From Agrobacterium cucumeris (GTDB lineage Bacteria; Pseudomonadota; Alphaproteobacteria; Rhizobiales; Rhizobiaceae), in contig NZ_CP080387.1 of assembly GCF_030036535.1 (NCBI RefSeq), positions 2,108,001 through 2,172,000 of the forward strand: a stretch of 64,000 nt of DNA, written 5' to 3'. The notes below the pieces were generated by a model. The model made no database searches. It had not been told where the DNA came from and saw nothing but the letters and a program-made list of their open reading frames with translations. Every line of letters starts with the position of its first letter. Within the stretch, counting starts at the first letter, position 1. Positions 43,653 to 51,870 of the stretch are shown here, piece by piece. Position numbers and translations under genes: made by a program.

Positions 43653-43684
43653 CCGTCATCCTCGGGCTTGACCCGAGGATCCAC
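43653..43684. repeat. Family C repeat unit (outer right)
   Basis: A 32-bp copy in the orientation opposite to the neighbouring right terminal repeat, mirroring the outer-left copy. Confidence 0.85.
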
Positions 43685-43724
43685 AGCGGCAAACGCCCAA
43701 ATGTCCTTGTGACACCCGCCTCCA

Positions 43725-44486
43725 TCACCGCCCCAGATAATTCTCGATCACCTTCGGATCGCTGGACACAAAATCGATCGACCCTTCCGCCAGCACCGAG
43801 CCTTCGGCAAGACACGTCACCTTCACGCCCAGCTCGCGGATGAAACCCATGTCGTGTTCCACCACCACAACCGAACGGGTCTTGGCGATTTCTTTCAACA
43901 GCACCGCAGTTTCGGCCGTTTCCGCATCCGTCATGCCCGCCACCGGCTCGTCCACCAGCAGCAGCTTCGGCTCCTGTGCGAGCAGCATGCCGATCTCCAG
44001 CCACTGTTTCTGCCCGTGCGAGAGATTGGCGGCGAGGTCGCCCCGGCGGTGGCCAAGCCGCACGGTGGCGAGGATTTCCTCGATGCGGGCCTTGTCCTCT
44101 TGCGTCAGCCGGTAGAACAGCGTGGCGAACACGCCGCGCTTGCGGTTCAGCGCCAGTTCCAGATTATCCCAGACGGTGTGGCTTTCGAATACCGTCGGCT
44201 TCTGGAATTTTCGGCCGATGCCGAGCTGGGCAATATCCGCCTCGTCCTTTTTGGTGAGGTCGATGCTGTCTTCGAACAGCACCGTGCCGGTATCCGGCCG
44301 CGTCTTGCCGGTGATGATATCCATCATCGTCGTCTTGCCTGCGCCATTCGGGCCGATGATGGCGCGCAGTTCGCCCGGTTCCACCACGAAGGACAGGGAA
44401 TTCAGCGCCCTGAAGCCATCGAAGGAAACGGAGACACCATCGAGATAAAGCAGGCTTTTGGTTCTGTTTTCGGAAACCGTGTTCAT
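43725..44486 (-). CDS. urtD: Urea ABC transporter ATPase UrtD
   Basis: A 253-residue LivG-type ATPase: Walker A GPNGAGKTTMMDIITGK, signature LSHGQKQWLEIGMLL, and Walker B LLLVDEPVAGMTDAE. The LSHGQKQWLEI signature is characteristic of UrtD. I start at MNTVSENRTK (44486), with GGAG 7 nt upstream. It begins within 5 bp of the urtC stop. Confidence 0.93.
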   Translation of the reverse strand: MNTVSENRTKSLLYLDGVSVSFDGFRALNSLSFVVEPGELRAIIGPNGAGKTTMMDIITGKTRPDTGTVLFEDSIDLTKKDEADIAQLGIGRKFQKPTVFESHTVWDNLELALNRKRGVFATLFYRLTQEDKARIEEILATVRLGHRRGDLAANLSHGQKQWLEIGMLLAQEPKLLLVDEPVAGMTDAETAETAVLLKEIAKTRSVVVVEHDMGFIRELGVKVTCLAEGSVLAEGSIDFVSSDPKVIENYLGR

Positions 44487-44490
44487 GGGC

Positions 44491-45663
44491 TTACTCCGCT
44501 GCCTGTTGCGCAACCGCGCTGTCATTGCCCGGCTGCTCACCAACGCTCAGCGCCCGGGCAACGCGCTTTTCGCGACGCCCTGCGAGATAATGCTGCAGGG
44601 TGCCGACAATGCCCTTGGGAAAGAACAGCGTCACCGCGATGAAGAGACCACCCAGCGCGAACAGCCAGAATTCAGGAAAGGCACCGGTGAAATAGCTCTT
44701 GCCGCCATTAACGAGAACAGCGCCGAGGATCGGCCCGATCAGCGTGCCGCGACCGCCCACCGCCGTCCACACCACCACTTCAATGGAGTTGGCGGGCGAA
44801 AATTCGCCGGGATTGATGATGCCCACCTGCGGCACGAACAGCGCACCGGCAATACCCGCCATCATGGCAGACACGACAAAGGTGAAAAGCTTGATGTTTT
44901 CCACCCGGAAACCGAGGAAGCGCACCCGGCTTTCGGCATCCCGCACGCCCACCAGCACCTTGCCGAATTTGGAATTGACGATGCCTGACGCGATCAGCAG
45001 CGAGATCGCCAGCATCACGGCGGTTACGGCAAACAGCACGGCGCGTGTGCCATCCGCCTGCACGGAAAAGCCGAGAATATCCTTGAAATCGGTGAGGCCA
45101 TTATTGCCGCCGAAACCCATATCATTGCGGAAGAAGGCGAGCAGCAGCGCATAGGTCATGGCCTGGGTGATGATGGAGAGATAAACGCCGTTGACGCGCG
45201 AGCGGAAGGCGAACCAGCCGAACACGAAGGCGAGCAGCCCCGGCACGACAAGCACCATCAGCGCCGCAAACCAGAACATGTCGAAGCCCTGCCAGAACCA
45301 CGGCAGTTCCTTCCAGTTGAGGAACACCATAAAATCAGGCAGCACCGGATGACCATAAACCCCGCGCGTGCCGATCTGCCGCATCAGATACATGCCCATG
45401 GCATAACCGCCGAGCGCGAAGAAGGCGGCATGGCCGAGCGAGAGAATGCCGCAATAACCCCAGACCAGATCAAGCGCCAGCGCCAAGAGCGCATAGGCCA
45501 GATATTTGCCGAGCATCGACATGATGTAGGTCGGGATGCGGAACGCGCTGTCGGCTGGCAATAGCAGGTTGGAGGCCGGCACCAGCACGGCGATGGCAAG
45601 GATGATGCCGATGGCGATGGAGATGCGGCGATCGAGCGCGCGCAGGAGGAAGCCGGTAATCAT
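44491..45663 (-). CDS. urtC: Urea ABC transporter permease UrtC
   Basis: A 390-residue LivM-type permease with about ten helices. Landmarks are WGYCGILSLGHAAFFALGGY, GVYLSIITQAMTYALLLAFF, NGLTDFKDILGF and TAVGGRGTLIGPILGA. It forms the membrane channel with UrtB. The ATG overlaps the urtB stop (ATGA). Confidence 0.94.
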   Translation of the reverse strand: MITGFLLRALDRRISIAIGIILAIAVLVPASNLLLPADSAFRIPTYIMSMLGKYLAYALLALALDLVWGYCGILSLGHAAFFALGGYAMGMYLMRQIGTRGVYGHPVLPDFMVFLNWKELPWFWQGFDMFWFAALMVLVVPGLLAFVFGWFAFRSRVNGVYLSIITQAMTYALLLAFFRNDMGFGGNNGLTDFKDILGFSVQADGTRAVLFAVTAVMLAISLLIASGIVNSKFGKVLVGVRDAESRVRFLGFRVENIKLFTFVVSAMMAGIAGALFVPQVGIINPGEFSPANSIEVVVWTAVGGRGTLIGPILGAVLVNGGKSYFTGAFPEFWLFALGGLFIAVTLFFPKGIVGTLQHYLAGRREKRVARALSVGEQPGNDSAVAQQAAE

Positions 45664-47273
45664 GCTTCGATCGCCCTTCCCTTGAGTGCGAAGAGACCGC
45701 GCGGCCGCTTCTGGATGAACAGGATGATGAGGACAAGCACGAGGATCTTGCCGAGCACGGCGCCCACCGTCGGCTCGAGAAACTTGTTGAGCACGCCGAG
45801 CGACAGCGCGCCGACCAGCGTTCCCCAGAGGTTGCCGACACCGCCGAACACCACCACCATGAAACTGTCGATGATGTAGCTCTGGCCGAGATTGGGTGAG
45901 ACATTGTCGATCTGCGACAGCGCTACGCCGGCAAGACCGGCAACGCCCGAACCAAGCGCGAAGGTGAAGGCATCCACCCAAGGGGTGCGGATGCCCATGG
46001 AAGAGGCCATGCGGCGGTTCTGCGTCACGGCGCGCATCTGCAGGCCAAAGGCGGAGCGTTTCAGCAGCACCAGCAGCGCGAAGAACACCGAGAGCGAGAA
46101 GCAGACGATCCATACCCGGTTCCAGGTGAAGTTGAGATAACCGACGCTGAAGGAGCCGGACATCCAGCTCGGACTGCCGACTTCCCGGTTGGTGGGGCCG
46201 AAGATGGAGCGCACGCCCTGTTGCAGGATGAGCGAGATGCCCCAGGTGGCAAGCAGCGTTTCCAGCGGCCGCCCATAGAGGAAGCGGATGACGCCGCGCT
46301 CCATCACCAGGCCGACAAAACCCGTCACCAGAAAGGCGGCCGGCAGGGCAATCGCCAGCGACCAGTCAAACAGGCCGGGGAAATGGCTGCGGATCACCTC
46401 CTGCACCATGAAGGTGGAGTAAGCACCGATCATCACCATCTCGCCATGCGCCATGTTGATGATGCCCATCACGCCGAAGGTGATGGCAAGGCCAATGGCG
46501 GCGAGCAGCAGCACGGAACCGAGCGACAGGCCGTACCAGACATTCTGGGCGTAATCCCAGAAGGCAAGCGCGCTTTCAATGCTGGAAATCGCCTCGTCTA
46601 TGTCGGGTTTCAGGCTCTGATCCACGGAAGAGGACGCCGCCATCAGAATGCCGATCGCATCGCGCCCCCCAAGGCTCTTGATGGTGGCAATCGCATCTTT
46701 CTTCTGGTCGAGCGGACGGTCCGAGGAGAGCAGCGAGACAGCCCGCGCTTCCTCCATCCGGGTTCGCACCTCTTTGTCCGTTTCCTTTGATATGGCCGCT
46801 TCTAGCAATTCGAGATTTTCAGCACTCGGCGCTTTCAGAACCGCGTCTGCCGCGGAAAGCCGCACGGAGCGTTCCGGGCTGAGCAGCGTCAGGCCGCCCA
46901 TCGCAGCGCGGATGACCCGGCGCAGATTGTTATTGACCCTGATCTTGGTAACGGCCGCCTTCGGTGCTTCACCGGCGCTTTCACCGGTCAGTGGGTCGAT
47001 GAGCGTGAAGCTGGAGCCTTCAGGTTTCGTCATGAACACCAGATTGTCGGCCTTGCGCACGTAAAGATCGCCCGCCGCGAAAGCCTCGAGCGCCGGCACG
47101 ACACGCGCGTCGCCCGTGGCGGCAATCTGGCCAATCAGCGTTTCGGCCTGTTTGAAATCAGCCGTGCCGAGCTGGTCGATCAGCGCCTTCGGATCGCTTT
47201 GCGCGAAGGATTGGGCTGCGATCCCCAGGGTGAGCCAGAGGAAGATGGCTCCGAGAAAAGATCGGATCGTCAT
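45660..47273 (-). CDS. urtB: Urea ABC transporter permease UrtB
   Basis: A 537-residue permease. A signal peptide (FLWLTLGIAAQSFAQ) and a roughly 230-residue periplasmic helical extension precede a LivH-type membrane domain, the normal UrtB layout. The channel part has GIINMAHGEMVMIGAY and GGVGNLWGTLVGALSLG. AAGGA lies 7 nt before the ATG at 47273. A family B repeat separates it from urtA. Confidence 0.94.
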   Translation of the reverse strand: MTIRSFLGAIFLWLTLGIAAQSFAQSDPKALIDQLGTADFKQAETLIGQIAATGDARVVPALEAFAAGDLYVRKADNLVFMTKPEGSSFTLIDPLTGESAGEAPKAAVTKIRVNNNLRRVIRAAMGGLTLLSPERSVRLSAADAVLKAPSAENLELLEAAISKETDKEVRTRMEEARAVSLLSSDRPLDQKKDAIATIKSLGGRDAIGILMAASSSVDQSLKPDIDEAISSIESALAFWDYAQNVWYGLSLGSVLLLAAIGLAITFGVMGIINMAHGEMVMIGAYSTFMVQEVIRSHFPGLFDWSLAIALPAAFLVTGFVGLVMERGVIRFLYGRPLETLLATWGISLILQQGVRSIFGPTNREVGSPSWMSGSFSVGYLNFTWNRVWIVCFSLSVFFALLVLLKRSAFGLQMRAVTQNRRMASSMGIRTPWVDAFTFALGSGVAGLAGVALSQIDNVSPNLGQSYIIDSFMVVVFGGVGNLWGTLVGALSLGVLNKFLEPTVGAVLGKILVLVLIILFIQKRPRGLFALKGRAIEA

Positions 47274-47326
47274 GTCGGGGTCCTTAGGGCGTTTCCAGTA
47301 AAAGCGACGTCTGTGGGTGCCGCTCA

Positions 47327-47479
47327 CCCCCCTCTGCCCTGCCGGGCATCTCCCCCACAAGGAGGGAGATCGGCAAGGTGCGCTCGCATCGCTCTATCTC
47401 GACCGAAGAGAAATGCGGGGCCTCGCCACGAGTCGATCTCCCCACCTGTGGGGGAGATGCCCGGCAGGGCAGAGGGGGG
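47327..47479. repeat. Family B (RIME-like) element between urtA and urtB
   Basis: Arms of about 29 bp (CCCCCCTCTGCCCTGCCGGG at left, 47327 onward; complement ending at 47479) form a perfect inverted repeat. Two inner stems occur, including CTCCCCACCTGTGGGGGAG. It occupies most of the gap within the urt operon. Confidence 0.88.
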
Positions 47480-47553
47480 CACGCTTGTTCAGTTTTCAAC
47501 TATTGAAGCACCGCCCCCAACGAAGAGGGAGCGGCATCATCCCCCGGGGCTAA

Positions 47554-48843
47554 TCAGCTACCCTTACCGCCGCACTTCCCACTGGCCACATTAAAGTTCC
47601 CGCAAGACATCGGCTTCCGCCAATCCGAAATCAGATCCTTCGAGTCCGGCAGATAATCCGACCATTCATCCCCCACCACCTGCGGTGTCTGCTGCACGAT
47701 CTCGAACTGGCCATCGGCCTGAATTTCGCCGATCAGCACCGGCTTGGTGATGTGGTGGTTCGGCATGACAGTGGAGTAACCGCCCGAAAGGTTCGGCACG
47801 GAAACGCCGATGATCGAGTCGAGAACCTTGTCCGTCTCCGTCGTGCCGGCGGATTCGACGGCCTTTACCCAGGCGTTGAAGCCGATATAGGCGGCTTCCA
47901 TCGGGTCGTTGGTCACGCGCTTGTCGTTCTTGGTAAAGGCATGCCAGGTCTTGATGAATTCGGCATTGACCTCGGTATCGACGGACTGGAAGTAGTTCCA
48001 GGCGGCAAGGTGGCCGACCAGCGGCGCGGTATCGAGACCGGCCAGCTCTTCTTCACCCACCGAGAAGGCGACGACCGGAATATCCTCGGCCTTGACGCCC
48101 TGGTTTGCCAGTTCCTTGTAGAACGGCACATTGGCGTCACCATTGATGGTGGAAACCACGGCGGTCTTCTTGCCAGCCGAGCCGAATTTCTTGATGTCGG
48201 ACACGATCGTCTGCCAGTCGGAATGACCGAACGGCGTGTAGTTGATCATGATGTCCTCTTCCTTGACGCCCTTCGACATCAGGTAGGCCTTCAGGATCTT
48301 GTTGGTGGTCTGCGGATAGACATAGTCCGTGCCGGCCAGAACCCAGCGCTCGACACCTTCGGTGCTGGCGAGATAATCAACAGCCGGAATGGCCTGCTGG
48401 TTGGGGGCAGCACCCGTGTAGAAGATATTGCGGGAGGATTCTTCACCCTCATATTGCACGGGGTAGAACAGCAGCGAATTCAGCTCTTCGAACACCGGCA
48501 GCACGGATTTGCGCGACGAAGACGTCCAGCAGCCAAAGACGGCGGCGACCTTGTCCTGCGAAATCAGCTGGCGGGCCTTTTCGGCAAATAGCGGCCAGTC
48601 GGAAGCCGGATCGACCACCACGGCTTCAAGCTTCTTGCCGAGCACGCCGCCCTTCTTGTTCTGCTCGTCGATGAGCATCAGCATGGCGTCTTTCAGCGTT
48701 GTCTCTGAAATCGCCATGGTGCCGGACAGCGAATGCAGCACGCCGACCTTGATGGTGTCGTCGGCGGCAAAGGCGCCATGGAAGGCGGTGGTGGACAGGA
48801 TCGCGCCAAGCAGCGCGGCACTAAGCGTCTTGCGGAATGTCAT
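47554..48843 (-). CDS. urtA: Urea ABC transporter substrate-binding protein UrtA
   Basis: A 429-residue periplasmic binding protein with a Sec signal (AAFHGAFAADD region, cleavage near residue 25). DTIKVGVLHSLSGTMAISE opens the mature protein; VFGCWTSSSRKSVLPVFE and LLFYPVQYEGEESSRN are UrtA-specific. It delivers urea to UrtBC. I start at MTFRKTLSAA (48843), with AGGGG 8 nt upstream; the longer frame is not family sequence. First gene of the urt operon. Confidence 0.95.
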   Translation of the reverse strand: MTFRKTLSAALLGAILSTTAFHGAFAADDTIKVGVLHSLSGTMAISETTLKDAMLMLIDEQNKKGGVLGKKLEAVVVDPASDWPLFAEKARQLISQDKVAAVFGCWTSSSRKSVLPVFEELNSLLFYPVQYEGEESSRNIFYTGAAPNQQAIPAVDYLASTEGVERWVLAGTDYVYPQTTNKILKAYLMSKGVKEEDIMINYTPFGHSDWQTIVSDIKKFGSAGKKTAVVSTINGDANVPFYKELANQGVKAEDIPVVAFSVGEEELAGLDTAPLVGHLAAWNYFQSVDTEVNAEFIKTWHAFTKNDKRVTNDPMEAAYIGFNAWVKAVESAGTTETDKVLDSIIGVSVPNLSGGYSTVMPNHHITKPVLIGEIQADGQFEIVQQTPQVVGDEWSDYLPDSKDLISDWRKPMSCGNFNVASGKCGGKGS

Positions 48844-48941
48844 CGGAAGAACCCCTCTCCTTGTTGGCCTCCTGCGGAGGCTCAGCGGCATCAGCGGCCG
48901 CTGCTGGGAGGGACTATCGATCTCGCGGATGCGAAACCGTA

Positions 48942-48957
48942 TACGTCAATTGACGTA
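48942..48957. promoter_or_regulatory. 16-bp perfect palindrome upstream of urtA
   Basis: TACGTCAATTGACGTA is perfectly symmetric and contains TTGACG on both strands, so an embedded -35 element is possible. It is 99 bp before the urtA start and is an operator candidate. The regulator is unknown. Confidence 0.55.
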
Positions 48958-49028
48958 GGCGGGGTGGCGAAAGGTGCAGTGGGGGGTAGACAAGCTTAAC
49001 TTACGAGTGGAGCGAGACATCTCAACTT

Positions 49029-49153
49029 GTTTCTTCTCCCCGCCGGGGAGAAGTCCGCGGCAGCGGGATGAGGGGGTAACGGTCGAGATATACGGAGAGC
49101 TAGCCCCCTCATCCGACCCTTCGGGCCACCTTCTCCCCCTCGGGGAGAAGAAA
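49029..49153. repeat. Family A palindromic repeat pair
   Basis: The left unit has the GTCCGCGGCAGCGGG core and the right unit the CGACCCTTCGGGCCAC core. Both have CTCCCC hairpins at their ends. It is located between divergent urtA and DUF2735. Confidence 0.85.
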
Positions 49154-49188
49154 TGCGCGGCACCGTTTCACATCAGAGGTGCGACACA

Positions 49189-49395
49189 TCAGGAATGCGG
49201 CTTGCCGTCCCGCTCTTCGTCGCGGATCGCGTCATCATGATACCAGGAGCCGAAATCCACATGCGGCTCGCGTGCCTGACGCTCAAGCTCGCTCAGCGCG
49301 CTATTGTGGAACTTGGAAAGCCCCGCGCGCCCGCCAACCGGGAATTGATAGATCGTTGCCGTCTCGCGATGAAAGCCAGTTGCCATTTCGACCAT
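49189..49395 (-). CDS. DUF2735-family small protein
   Basis: About 68 residues beginning MVEMATGFHRETATIYQFPVG, with IYQFPVGGRAGL and a polar, acidic C-terminus. The IYQFPVGGR segment fits DUF2735, which I recall being found next to glnII in rhizobia. It is divergent from glnII. Starts at 49395 or 49386 are equally supported. Function unknown. Confidence 0.65.
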   Translation of the reverse strand: MVEMATGFHRETATIYQFPVGGRAGLSKFHNSALSELERQAREPHVDFGSWYHDDAIRDEERDGKPHS

Positions 49396-49585
49396 CTCAC
49401 TCTGTTTGCATCGAAGCACTTTGGTTATGAAGCAAACCCGCAAAGGCCGGATTCGCTCCGTTTGATTAAAAAAAAATCACGTTGCGAAAAATATAGGCAC
49501 TAATCGGCCAATCAGCAAGAAAAACCATTCCGAGAGCGCCGGTTTTTGGGGCAAATGCCGATCCGTCGCGCGCAATTGAAATCAT

Positions 49586-49602
49586 TGCACCGCAACAGGG
49601 CA
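49586..49602. promoter_or_regulatory. NtrC-binding-site candidate
   Basis: TGCACCGCAACAGGGCA fits TGCACC-N5-GGTGCA with a perfect left arm and two mismatches in the right. It lies about 180 bp upstream of the glnII sigma-54 promoter, a normal enhancer distance. Confidence 0.5.
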
Positions 49603-49764
49603 TTTCATGCCGGGACGCCGGCTATCTATCAGGATTCAATGATGAAACATGAGGGTTAAATTTGCCTTCCGCAGTGCAACAGGACCGGCTTCGCGCAATA
49701 TCGCAGCCTTTGCGTTCCAGAGCCTCTGAAAGATTTTTCGAAGAATTTGCGAAACATCGCCAAT

Positions 49765-49781
49765 CTGGCACGCGGCATGCA
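49765..49781 (+). promoter_or_regulatory. glnII: Sigma-54 promoter of glnII
   Basis: CTGGCACGCGGCATGCA has the -24 TGGCACG and a -12 TGCA with 10 bp between GG and GC. Transcription should begin near 49791, giving an 85-nt leader before the glnII ATG. This matches known NtrC/sigma-54 control of rhizobial glnII. Confidence 0.85.
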
Positions 49782-49875
49782 TCTAAGGGGTCAGCCCTTG
49801 AACGCGAATGCGCTTCCGGCGGCGAAAGCCACGGAAGCCTCAAGGCTTCGCATTTTTACCTATGAGAGGTTCGTA

Positions 49876-50910
49876 ATGACTAAGTTCAAACTCGAGTACA
49901 TCTGGCTGGATGGATACAAGCCGGTCGCCAACCTGCGCGGCAAGACACAGGTCAAGGAATTCGACGAATTCCCGACACTCGAGCAGCTGCCGCTCTGGGG
50001 TTTTGATGGCTCGTCCACCCAGCAAGCTGAAGGCCATTCGTCGGATTGCGTGCTGAAGCCCGTTGCGATCTATCCCGACCCGGCCCGCACCAACGGTGCA
50101 CTCGTCATGTGCGAAGTCATGATGCCCGATGGCGTCACCCCGCATGCCTCGAACAGCCGCGCCACCATCGTCGAGGACGAGGATGCATGGTTCGGTTTCG
50201 AACAGGAATATTTCTTCTACCAGGACGGCCGCCCGCTCGGCTTCCCGGAACAGGGTTACCCGGCTCCGCAGGGCCCGTATTACACCGGCGTCGGTTTCAA
50301 GAACGTCGGTTCGGTTGCTCGTGAAATCGTTGAAGAGCACCTCGATCTCTGCCTCGAAGCCGGCATCAACCACGAAGGCATCAACGCCGAAGTGGCCAAG
50401 GGCCAGTGGGAATTCCAGATTTTCGGCAAGGGCTCCAAGCGCGCCGCCGACCAGATCTGGATCGCCCGTTACCTGCTGCTGCGTCTGTGCGAACAGTACG
50501 GCATCGACGTCGAATTCCATTGCAAGCCGCTCGGCGATACCGACTGGAACGGCTCGGGCATGCACTGCAACTTCTCCACCAAGTTCATGCGTGAAGTTGG
50601 CGGCAAGGACTATTTCGAAGCCCTCATGGCCGCTTTCGCCAAGAACTGGCAGGAGCACATCGACGTTTACGGTCCGGACAACCATCTGCGCCTGACCGGC
50701 AAGCACGAAACCGCTCCGTGGAACAAGTTCTCCTACGGCGTGGCAGACCGTGGCGCGTCGATCCGCGTTCCGCATTCCTTCGTCAACAACGGTTACCGTG
50801 GTTACCTCGAAGACCGTCGCCCGAACTCTCAGGGTTGCCCCTACCAGATCGCTTCCGTCGTTCTGAAGACGATCGCAGAAGTGCCGCTCGCAAAGTCGGC
50901 CGCTGCCTGA
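49876..50910 (+). CDS. glnII: Glutamine synthetase type II (eukaryotic-like)
   Basis: A 344-residue GSII: ATP-dependent condensation of glutamate and ammonium to glutamine. Typical GSII sequence includes YIWLDGYKPVANLRGKT, LWGFDGSSTQQAEG, FGFEQEYFFY (metal-binding Glu), GKGSKRAADQIWIARY and KHETAPWNKFSYGVADRG. It lacks the GSI-type adenylylation loop. The ATG has GAGAGG 6 nt upstream. It assimilates ammonium released by urease and pyrimidine breakdown under nitrogen limitation. A sigma-54 promoter and a terminator bracket it. Confidence 0.97.
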   Translation: MTKFKLEYIWLDGYKPVANLRGKTQVKEFDEFPTLEQLPLWGFDGSSTQQAEGHSSDCVLKPVAIYPDPARTNGALVMCEVMMPDGVTPHASNSRATIVEDEDAWFGFEQEYFFYQDGRPLGFPEQGYPAPQGPYYTGVGFKNVGSVAREIVEEHLDLCLEAGINHEGINAEVAKGQWEFQIFGKGSKRAADQIWIARYLLLRLCEQYGIDVEFHCKPLGDTDWNGSGMHCNFSTKFMREVGGKDYFEALMAAFAKNWQEHIDVYGPDNHLRLTGKHETAPWNKFSYGVADRGASIRVPHSFVNNGYRGYLEDRRPNSQGCPYQIASVVLKTIAEVPLAKSAAA

Positions 50911-50914
50911 TAAG

Positions 50915-50956
50915 CAAAAAATGGCGTCGCCCCGAACCGGGCGGCGCCATTTTTCT
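50915..50956 (+). terminator. glnII: Rho-independent terminator of glnII
   Basis: AAAATGGCG and CGCCC pair with GGGCG and CGCCATTTT across a short loop (one mismatch), followed by T-rich sequence, 5 bp after the glnII stop codon. Confidence 0.85.
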
Positions 50957-51068
50957 GTCCACCGAACGGCCGGGCCGGACGGGCGACCTTTCGCTCTCTG
51001 CCCCACGCGGCATATTCTTCCTTCGCGAACTCCAAGAAGTTTCGGCACGTCAAGCAAGAAGGTGAGCG

Positions 51069-51839
51069 ATGGGCATTCTCCAGAAATTCTCTCTCGAAAA
51101 CCGCACGGCCATCATCACCGGCAGCGGCCGCGGCCTCGGTTTCGAAATCGCCAGCGCCTTTGCCGAAGCGGGCGCCCATGTGTGGCTGACCGGCCGCAAT
51201 GCCGAAACGCTGGAACAGGCGGTCGACACGCTGCGCAAGGCCGGCGGCAAGGCCGATTACGCCGCCTTCGATATCGCCGATACGACCGCCGGCAGCGCGC
51301 TTGTCCGCCGCATCATGGACGAGTTCGGCCACCTCGATATCCTCGTCAACAATGTCGGCGCGCGTGACCGCCGCCCACTTGCCGAATTTACCGACGAGGA
51401 TGTGCTGGAGTTGATCCGCACCGATCTCACCTCCTCCATCTCGCTGTCACGCGATGCGGCAGAGGCCATGAACATCAATGGTTACGGCCGCATCATCACC
51501 ATCACCTCCATTCTCGGCCATATCGTTCGGCCGGGGGATGCGATCTATCCCGTCGCCAAACAGGGGCTGACCGGGCTGATGCGGGCGATTGCCGTGGAAT
51601 ATGGCGCACGCGGCATCACCAGCAACGCCATCGCACCCGGCATGTTCGCCACGCAAACCAATGCCGCCCTTGCCGAAAACCCTGAGATGGTGGCTTTCGC
51701 CAAGCTGCGCGTGCCGCTGGAGCGTTGGGGCCGGCCGGATGAAATCGCCGGTGCGGCCCTGTTTCTGGCCAGCGATGCGGCCTCCTTCGTCAACGGCCAC
51801 GTGCTGACGGTGGATGGCGGCATGTCGGTGCGGCTGTGA
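51069..51839 (+). CDS. Short-chain dehydrogenase (gluconate 5-dehydrogenase-like)
   Basis: A 256-residue SDR: NAD(P)-binding TGSGRGLG (19-26), NNVGARDRRP, and the catalytic Ser/Tyr/Lys in ITSILGH and YPVAKQGL, with a closing DGGMSVRL. The order resembles gluconate 5-dehydrogenase/3-oxoacyl reductase-like enzymes. AAGGTGAG precedes the ATG. It stops 31 bp before the kinase gene and may share its transcript. Substrate unknown. Confidence 0.85.
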   Translation: MGILQKFSLENRTAIITGSGRGLGFEIASAFAEAGAHVWLTGRNAETLEQAVDTLRKAGGKADYAAFDIADTTAGSALVRRIMDEFGHLDILVNNVGARDRRPLAEFTDEDVLELIRTDLTSSISLSRDAAEAMNINGYGRIITITSILGHIVRPGDAIYPVAKQGLTGLMRAIAVEYGARGITSNAIAPGMFATQTNAALAENPEMVAFAKLRVPLERWGRPDEIAGAALFLASDAASFVNGHVLTVDGGMSVRL

Positions 51840-51870
51840 GAGGCCCGTTGCGGAAAGGCGCTCGATAGGC

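Larger units (their letters stand above)
48844..49188. other. urtA promoter region with a palindrome and a repeat
   Basis: About 345 bases between divergent transcripts. It holds the palindrome at 48942-48957 and family A repeat at 49029-49153, and must contain the urtA promoter. No sigma-54 site was found. Confidence 0.5.
49396..49875. other. glnII: glnII promoter region
   Basis: About 480 bases without a gene. It contains an NtrC-like site (49586-49602), a sigma-54 promoter (49765-49781), and an A/T-rich stretch near 49465-49495 that probably serves the divergent DUF2735 gene. Confidence 0.6.

Noticed and set aside
43048..44004. 318-codon minus-strand frame crossing the GIY-YIG cassette
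   Set aside because: It translates the repeats (DPRVKPEDDG-type peptide) and overlaps urtD; the plus-strand GIY-YIG frame has the real motifs.
49499..49540. Sigma-54-like site (TTGGCC...GTGCC) on the minus strand for DUF2735
   Set aside because: GG to GC spacing is 9 bp, one short of the required 10, and the -12 element is poor.
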